This document shows positions 6,026 through 9,283 of a DNA stretch of 9,283 nt, one piece after another (position 1 is the stretch's first letter; every line of letters starts with the position of its first letter). The notes beneath the pieces were generated by a model that saw only the letters and a program-made list of their open reading frames with translations, had not been told where the DNA came from and did not search any database. Both the position numbers and the translations under genes were made by a program. Source of the stretch: Bdellovibrionales bacterium (lineage in GTDB: Bacteria > Bdellovibrionota > Bdellovibrionia > Bdellovibrionales > UBA1609); contig DAIDJH010000045.1 of assembly GCA_027451425.1 (NCBI GenBank), positions 1 to 9,283 of the forward strand, in the 5' to 3' direction.

Positions 6026-6616
6026 ATGCCGTTCTCTGACTTAAAGATTCTTCGCCGCTTGGGCTCGGGAATAGTAGGGTTTACTGTGTTTTTAATGGTA
6101 CTTTTTGGACTTTGGTTTTGGTCGAACGCCTCATCAGTGCCGATCAATTTGAGCGTGCAAAGCCGCGCGCCGGTAGCGGTGCGCGAACTGGCCTCTATCC
6201 AAGATGTCAAGGAGCAGGCGGGGTCAACGGCGCAGCGGATATTGGACCAAGCAACTGCAGATATGAATTCTCAACCGGACCCTAAATTTGCAACTATCTC
6301 TGTGAATTGCCAAAACCAGATTGCGCAAACTCTGCAAAGCGTGGCCCGTCTCGTGCGAATCAAGATCAAGCCGTGCCAGGGGTCGGTTGCCCAAATCGAC
6401 GGTAGCCGGGTCGTCAATTTAGCTAATGGCAATGAAGGCACTTTGTTTCAGCTGGAAAACGGCGAAATCACAACAGATTACATCCATCTCGTTCGAGGGC
6501 AAAATCAACTCAAGATTCGTCTTAAATCCGCGAACGGTCGCACCTACGCGAGCGAACTTACGATTGTTCGCTCTAAAAATCGCTCCGCCGGTCAATCTTC
6601 GACTTCAGGATCTTAG
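6026..6616 (+). CDS. Membrane-anchored periplasmic protein with likely Ig-like domain
   Basis: This 196-residue product has one membrane helix near the N-terminus (about 14-33, IVGFTVFLMVLFGLWFW) after a short basic cytoplasmic start. A helical linker rich in Gln and Ala (about 55-85) follows, then a beta-rich domain (about 88-185). That domain has cysteines C95 and C117, which may form a disulfide. Its pattern of GEITTDYI, LVRGQNQLKI and NGRTYASEL resembles bacterial Ig-like domains by eye. The tail is Ser/Gly-rich. I prefer ATG 6026, because TTG 5999 (nine residues longer) lies in a hairpin, and neither start has a strong Shine-Dalgarno. It follows the exported-protein gene by 59 nt, so the two are probably cotranscribed. 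Its 3' end overlaps a convergent gene by 44 bp. The function is unknown. Confidence 0.82.
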   Translation: MPFSDLKILRRLGSGIVGFTVFLMVLFGLWFWSNASSVPINLSVQSRAPVAVRELASIQDVKEQAGSTAQRILDQATADMNSQPDPKFATISVNCQNQIAQTLQSVARLVRIKIKPCQGSVAQIDGSRVVNLANGNEGTLFQLENGEITTDYIHLVRGQNQLKIRLKSANGRTYASELTIVRSKNRSAGQSSTSGS

Positions 6617-7172
6617 CGGCAAGCTCCGACGGCGACGGCCCGGGCTTCATCGATGATCGTATAAATAAATCAGATTTGATAGCGTCGGGAATTTTAATTT
6701 TTGCGTCGCGAATGTGTTCAAAAATTTTTTTGACCTTTTCGTTGCGCTGAGCCTCAGGGCGAAGCTCGCTCATTACGTTTTTCAAAATAAACAAGCCAGT
6801 CGTGCGTGCCGCCGGTTTGGCGTGTTTGTCGTCGATGCTAATAATTGCATCATCGACGATGCTTGAAATTTCTTTGGTGTATACACCTAAATTGCGCAGG
6901 GGTTCGCGCACGAGCGGGATGAGCTCGGAGACCATGTCGTCGGTGTCAGGCCGTGAAAGAATCAATAACAGCGCATCTTGAAGAACGCGTTTCGCTCGGG
7001 TTGAGTCCGAGTCACCGATTTTTTCGGCTAGGCGTACGCGCTCGTTTACGGCGGTTTGCATTTGATCGTAATTTTTCATTTGCAGCTTGTAGTAAAGATA
7101 TTCGCTGGCGTTAGCCGATGCCGAGGGCAAGAACATGAGCGGAGCAAGGATGGACAGAATCAAGTGTTTCAT
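6573..7172 (-). CDS. Exported alpha-helical protein of unknown function
   Basis: A 199-residue product begins with a signal peptide (about 1-22, MKHLILSILAPLMFLPSASA, cleavage near ANA-SEY). The mature part is predominantly charged alpha-helix with heptad-like spacing. It includes YYKLQMKNYDQMQTAVNERV (about 27-46) and a basic, Lys/Ser/Arg-rich end. There is no cysteine and no membrane segment after the signal. I recognise no family, and a soluble periplasmic protein is the simplest reading. No Shine-Dalgarno is visible before the ATG at 7172. The start of the DsbA-like gene lies only 40 bp away in the other direction, so its promoter must lie within or just before that gene. The 3' end overlaps the convergent Ig-like gene antisense over 44 bp. 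Confidence 0.83.
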   Translation of the reverse strand: MKHLILSILAPLMFLPSASANASEYLYYKLQMKNYDQMQTAVNERVRLAEKIGDSDSTRAKRVLQDALLLILSRPDTDDMVSELIPLVREPLRNLGVYTKEISSIVDDAIISIDDKHAKPAARTTGLFILKNVMSELRPEAQRNEKVKKIFEHIRDAKIKIPDAIKSDLFIRSSMKPGPSPSELAAKILKSKIDRRSDF

Positions 7173-7200
7173 GACAAAATACAGTGTTCAATATCTTCGA

Positions 7201-7206
7201 AAGGAG
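7201..7206 (+). promoter_or_regulatory. Shine-Dalgarno AAGGAG that fixes a TTG start
   Basis: AAGGAG lies 6 nt before TTG 7213. The frame is open further upstream to an ATG at 7135, but that extension would bury the lipoprotein signal and would overlap the divergent gene. Confidence 0.87.
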
Positions 7207-7212
7207 TGCAAC

Positions 7213-8010
7213 TTGAAATTCAAACACGCGTTTACGGGTCTACTTGGTTTAACTCTAGTGGGGTGCAGCCCTTCACCCACGCAACTGAAAAAAGTGATGG
7301 AGTCGCATCCCGAGATTGTGTTTGCGGCAATTAAAGCCGATCCGAAGGGGTTTTTCGATACGATTCAAGAGGCGCAACAGCAAGCCCAACAAGCTTCGAT
7401 TGCCGCTGAGATGGACAAAGAATATCAAAAAGTTAAAGAGGAGCTTAAAAACCCGCAGGCCGTGGATATTTCGACCTCGCACGCGTTTAAAGGGGCGGCC
7501 AATGCTCCTATTACAATTGTTGAATGGTTCGACTTCAATTGTGGGCACTGTAAGGATATGGAGGGTGCAATACAAGAGATCGAGAAAAATTACGGCGACA
7601 AGGTTCGCGTCGTATATATGCATTTGCCGATTCTCGCGCCGGAAAGTCGCACCGCCGCTGAGTACATGGAGGCTATCGCCCTGCAAGACAAGGCAAAGGC
7701 GCTGCAATTTCACGATATGATTTTTGCCAACCAAAATGATTTTCGCATGAATGGTGAGAAATATTTAAAACAAACCGTGAAGTCTGTGGGTGCGAATCTC
7801 GCCAAAGTCGAAAGAGAGGCCAAAGGTCTGGCGGTAAAAAAAGTGATCGACGCCGATATGGCTGAGGCTAAAAAATTTGGATTCAACGGCACGCCCGCGT
7901 TTATGGTCAACGGTGCTGCGATTGACGGCGCGTATCCGTATGATTTTTTTAAACGCGTGATTGATGGAATTTTACATTCATCGGACACGTCTGGCGCCAA
8001 AAGCAATTAG
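7213..8010 (+). CDS. DsbA-family thiol-disulfide oxidoreductase lipoprotein
   Basis: The 265-residue product from TTG 7213 has a short lipoprotein signal with lipobox LVGC (lipidated C18). Ser at the next position favours outer-membrane sorting if the E. coli Lol rule holds. A charged helical region with Gln/Ala runs (21-90) precedes a thioredoxin-fold DsbA domain (about 95-255). The redox motif C110-G-H-C113 sits in WFDFNCGHC and the cis-Pro loop is GTPAF (226-230, P228). Family members oxidise or shuffle disulfides of exported proteins. The layout, with an N-terminal helical segment before the thioredoxin fold, resembles Com1-like DsbA proteins. The gene is convergent with sfsA, and their stop codons overlap by 4 bp. 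Clients are unknown, but the Cys-rich CFI-box protein is a candidate. Confidence 0.93.
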   Translation: MKFKHAFTGLLGLTLVGCSPSPTQLKKVMESHPEIVFAAIKADPKGFFDTIQEAQQQAQQASIAAEMDKEYQKVKEELKNPQAVDISTSHAFKGAANAPITIVEWFDFNCGHCKDMEGAIQEIEKNYGDKVRVVYMHLPILAPESRTAAEYMEAIALQDKAKALQFHDMIFANQNDFRMNGEKYLKQTVKSVGANLAKVEREAKGLAVKKVIDADMAEAKKFGFNGTPAFMVNGAAIDGAYPYDFFKRVIDGILHSSDTSGAKSN

Positions 8011-8762
8011 TCGATATCCAATCGGAGCGGCGTGGGTAAAAAATGAGCGCCGTCAGAAGTGAGATCGACCGCGTAGGCTGAAACTTGAACTCCTGCGCGA
8101 TGAGCTTGGCGTAAAAGTTCGGCATATTTATTGTCGATGTGCGCGGCGGGCGAAAAGGTCCGGGCGTCAGCTCTTTGCACAACAAAAAATATTTCAGCAC
8201 TGTTTTTTGAACGAGGGGCCTGTTGAACAATGGCCATTAATTCTTCGAGGTGTTTTTGTCCCCGCACGGTCGGAGAATCGGGGAATTGCGCGACAATATT
8301 CTCTCCGTCGCCGCGCGGGGTTGTCATCGACACACTTTTGACTTCGACGAAATGAGAATGGCCGCGAGGATCGGTGAAGCGGAAGTCCAGGCGCGTTTTA
8401 TCGGAAATGCGAAACTCCCGCTGCATTTCGGAGTAATGACGCCAATGCTTGAACAATTTCAGCTCGAAGGCTTCGGCCACGATATCGTTTGCCAATCGCG
8501 TGTTTACGCCCACCCATGACGTTTCGAGTTGAATTTGTTCCAGCGAGTATTTGAGCTTGCGGTTGGGGTCATCGTGACGGGTCAACCGGCAAGGGGCGGG
8601 TTTGTCACAAACCCCTCGTAGACTGCCGGTGTTGGCGACATGCGCGACAGCCTTTTTGTTTCGGCCACTTACGGTAAGCTCGTCGGCTATTTCAACGTCG
8701 GCAAAAAACCTCTTATAGCGCTTCAAAAAATGGCCTTCGATGAGGCGGCTCGGGTATTGCAT
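8007..8762 (-). CDS. sfsA: SfsA family protein (sugar fermentation stimulation protein homolog)
   Basis: This 251-residue product spans the whole SfsA family. The N-terminal half, OB-fold-like in the family, carries RYKRFFADV (15-23) and [10 protein letters not shown] (41-50), then KYSLE (71-75) and VGVNTRLAN (84-92). The C-terminal nuclease-like half has RLDF (D126), VEVKSV (E140 and K142), [16 protein letters not shown] (160-175) and [13 protein letters not shown]. The D...ExK arrangement is that of the PD-(D/E)xK fold. E. coli SfsA was described as DNA-binding with an effect on maltose metabolism, but its biochemical role remains unclear, so no pathway is claimed here. The start ATG 8762 has AGGAG 4 nt upstream. 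The stop overlaps the DsbA-like gene by 4 bp, and lipA is divergent 55 bp away. Confidence 0.95.
   Translation of the reverse strand: MQYPSRLIEGHFLKRYKRFFADVEIADELTVSGRNKKAVAHVANTGSLRGVCDKPAPCRLTRHDDPNRKLKYSLEQIQLETSWVGVNTRLANDIVAEAFELKLFKHWRHYSEMQREFRISDKTRLDFRFTDPRGHSHFVEVKSVSMTTPRGDGENIVAQFPDSPTVRGQKHLEELMAIVQQAPRSKNSAEIFFVVQRADARTFSPAAHIDNKYAELLRQAHRAGVQVSAYAVDLTSDGAHFLPTPLRLDID
8583..8634. repeat. Nested inverted repeats inside sfsA
   Basis: The inner palindrome is GGGTTTGT (8598-8605) and ACAAACCC (8607-8614) around one C. It is enclosed by outer arms ACCGGCA (8585-8591) and TGCCGGT (8624-8630), with CAA/TTG continuing the outer stem after a one-base bulge. It covers codons for about residues 43-60 of SfsA. 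The protein there keeps normal family length, so this is not an insertion. Whether the structure is functional is unknown. Confidence 0.5.
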
Positions 8763-8817
8763 TGGGCTCCTGGGTGATCCTTTGCCAGATCGTCCCTATA
8801 GAGGTAGGATGAACCCC

Positions 8818-9283
8818 ATGCAAGCAAATACTGTGAAATCTCGGTTTGCACCAAAACCGGAATGGTTGAAGGTGCGCGCTCCTTCGGGAGAAAAATACTA
8901 CGAAATTAAAGATCTTTTGAAGTCGCTCAATTTGGCGACTGTGTGCCAAGAGGCGAGATGCCCGAACGTTGCGGAGTGTTGGGGCGGCGGGACGGCCACA
9001 TTCATGCTCATGGGCGAAGTTTGCACGCGTGGCTGCCGGTTTTGTTCGGTGAAGACAGGAAATCCCAAGGGCAAAATCGATAACGATGAGCCGGAAAAAG
9101 TCGGCCATGCAATTTCGCAAATGAATTTGGATTATGTCGTTCTCACAAGCGTGGATCGCGACGACCTCCCCGATGAGGGTTCAGGGCACTTTGCGCGCAC
9201 GGTTGCGACGATTAAGGCGAATAAACCCGACCTTTTGGTTGAGGTGTTAACGCCCGATTTTAAAGGGCGTGCAGAGTACATTG
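8818..9283 (+). CDS. lipA: Lipoyl synthase, C-terminus cut by window edge
   Basis: LipA inserts two sulfur atoms into octanoyl groups on lipoyl domains of 2-oxoacid dehydrogenases and the glycine cleavage H protein. The window holds about 155 codons. The auxiliary-cluster motif C-x4-C-x5-C is at C43, C48 and C54, and the radical SAM motif C-x3-C-x2-C is at C69, C73 and C76. [14 protein letters not shown] follows, all diagnostic. The frame is open to the right edge. I prefer ATG 8818, with AGGA 8 nt upstream. The in-frame ATG 8809 would add three residues but leaves only 4 nt after GAGG (8801-8804). The gene is divergent from sfsA, with 55 bp between starts, so its promoter must partly lie in sfsA. 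No consensus promoter is visible. A lipB neighbour would be expected outside the window but cannot be seen. Confidence 0.97.
   Translation, partial: MQANTVKSRFAPKPEWLKVRAPSGEKYYEIKDLLKSLNLATVCQEARCPNVAECWGGGTATFMLMGEVCTRGCRFCSVKTGNPKGKIDNDEPEKVGHAISQMNLDYVVLTSVDRDDLPDEGSGHFARTVATIKANKPDLLVEVLTPDFKGRAEYI

Noticed and set aside
7163..7188. Direct repeat AGTGTT (7163-7168 and 7183-7188) spaced 20 bp in the divergent start region
   Set aside because: Only six bases match exactly and one copy is in the coding start of the minus-strand gene, so chance is a sufficient explanation.
8797..8802. TATAGA before lipA as a -10 box
   Set aside because: It overlaps the lipA ribosome binding site and has no suitable -35 at 16-18 bp.

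Overview
The window looks like a piece of chromosome from a Gram-negative bacterium, probably a Bdellovibrionota (Bdellovibrio-like) lineage. The evidence is a roughly 50% GC base composition by eye, many secreted or outer-membrane proteins, tightly packed short operons, frequent TTG starts behind strong ribosome binding sites, and a CFI-box-CTERM surface protein. This placement is an inference from gene style and was not tested by a search. There are no tRNA or rRNA genes, insertion sequences, phage genes or CRISPR arrays.

Left half (1-4850, all on the minus strand). This is a tightly packed five-gene transcription unit, read right to left. It encodes a diacylglycerol/polyprenol kinase-family membrane protein (4212-4850), phosphatidylserine synthase PssA (3289-4209), aspartate-semialdehyde dehydrogenase Asd (2258-3292), a secreted Cys-rich protein ending in a CFI-box-CTERM domain and two membrane segments (760-2226), and an outer-membrane beta-barrel-like protein running off the left edge (2-763). 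Spacings are 2 nt, a 4-nt overlap, 31 nt and a 4-nt overlap. Two ATGA stop/start overlaps indicate translational coupling. The unit joins membrane-lipid synthesis and salvage, the branch point to diaminopimelate, lysine, threonine and methionine, and a pair of cell-surface proteins.

Middle (4851-7172). A 243-bp divergent intergenic region holds a 14-bp perfect palindrome and presumably promoters in both directions. To its right are two plus-strand genes of unknown function: an exported protein with a beta-rich C-terminus (5094-5966) and a single-pass membrane-anchored protein with a likely Ig-like domain (6026-6616). A convergent exported alpha-helical protein (6573-7172, minus) overlaps the second by 44 bp.

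Right part (7173-9283). A DsbA-family thiol oxidoreductase lipoprotein (7213-8010, plus, TTG start) is convergent with sfsA (8007-8762, minus), the two sharing 4 bp. Divergent from sfsA is lipA, lipoyl synthase (8818 to beyond the right edge). The shared theme is the cell envelope: lipids, surface proteins and periplasmic disulfide chemistry. The DsbA-like lipoprotein is a plausible helper for the 12 ectodomain cysteines of the CFI-box protein, but that link is only an inference.

The most novel-looking item is the translationally coupled pair of CFI-box protein and outer-membrane barrel, at the end of an otherwise housekeeping operon.
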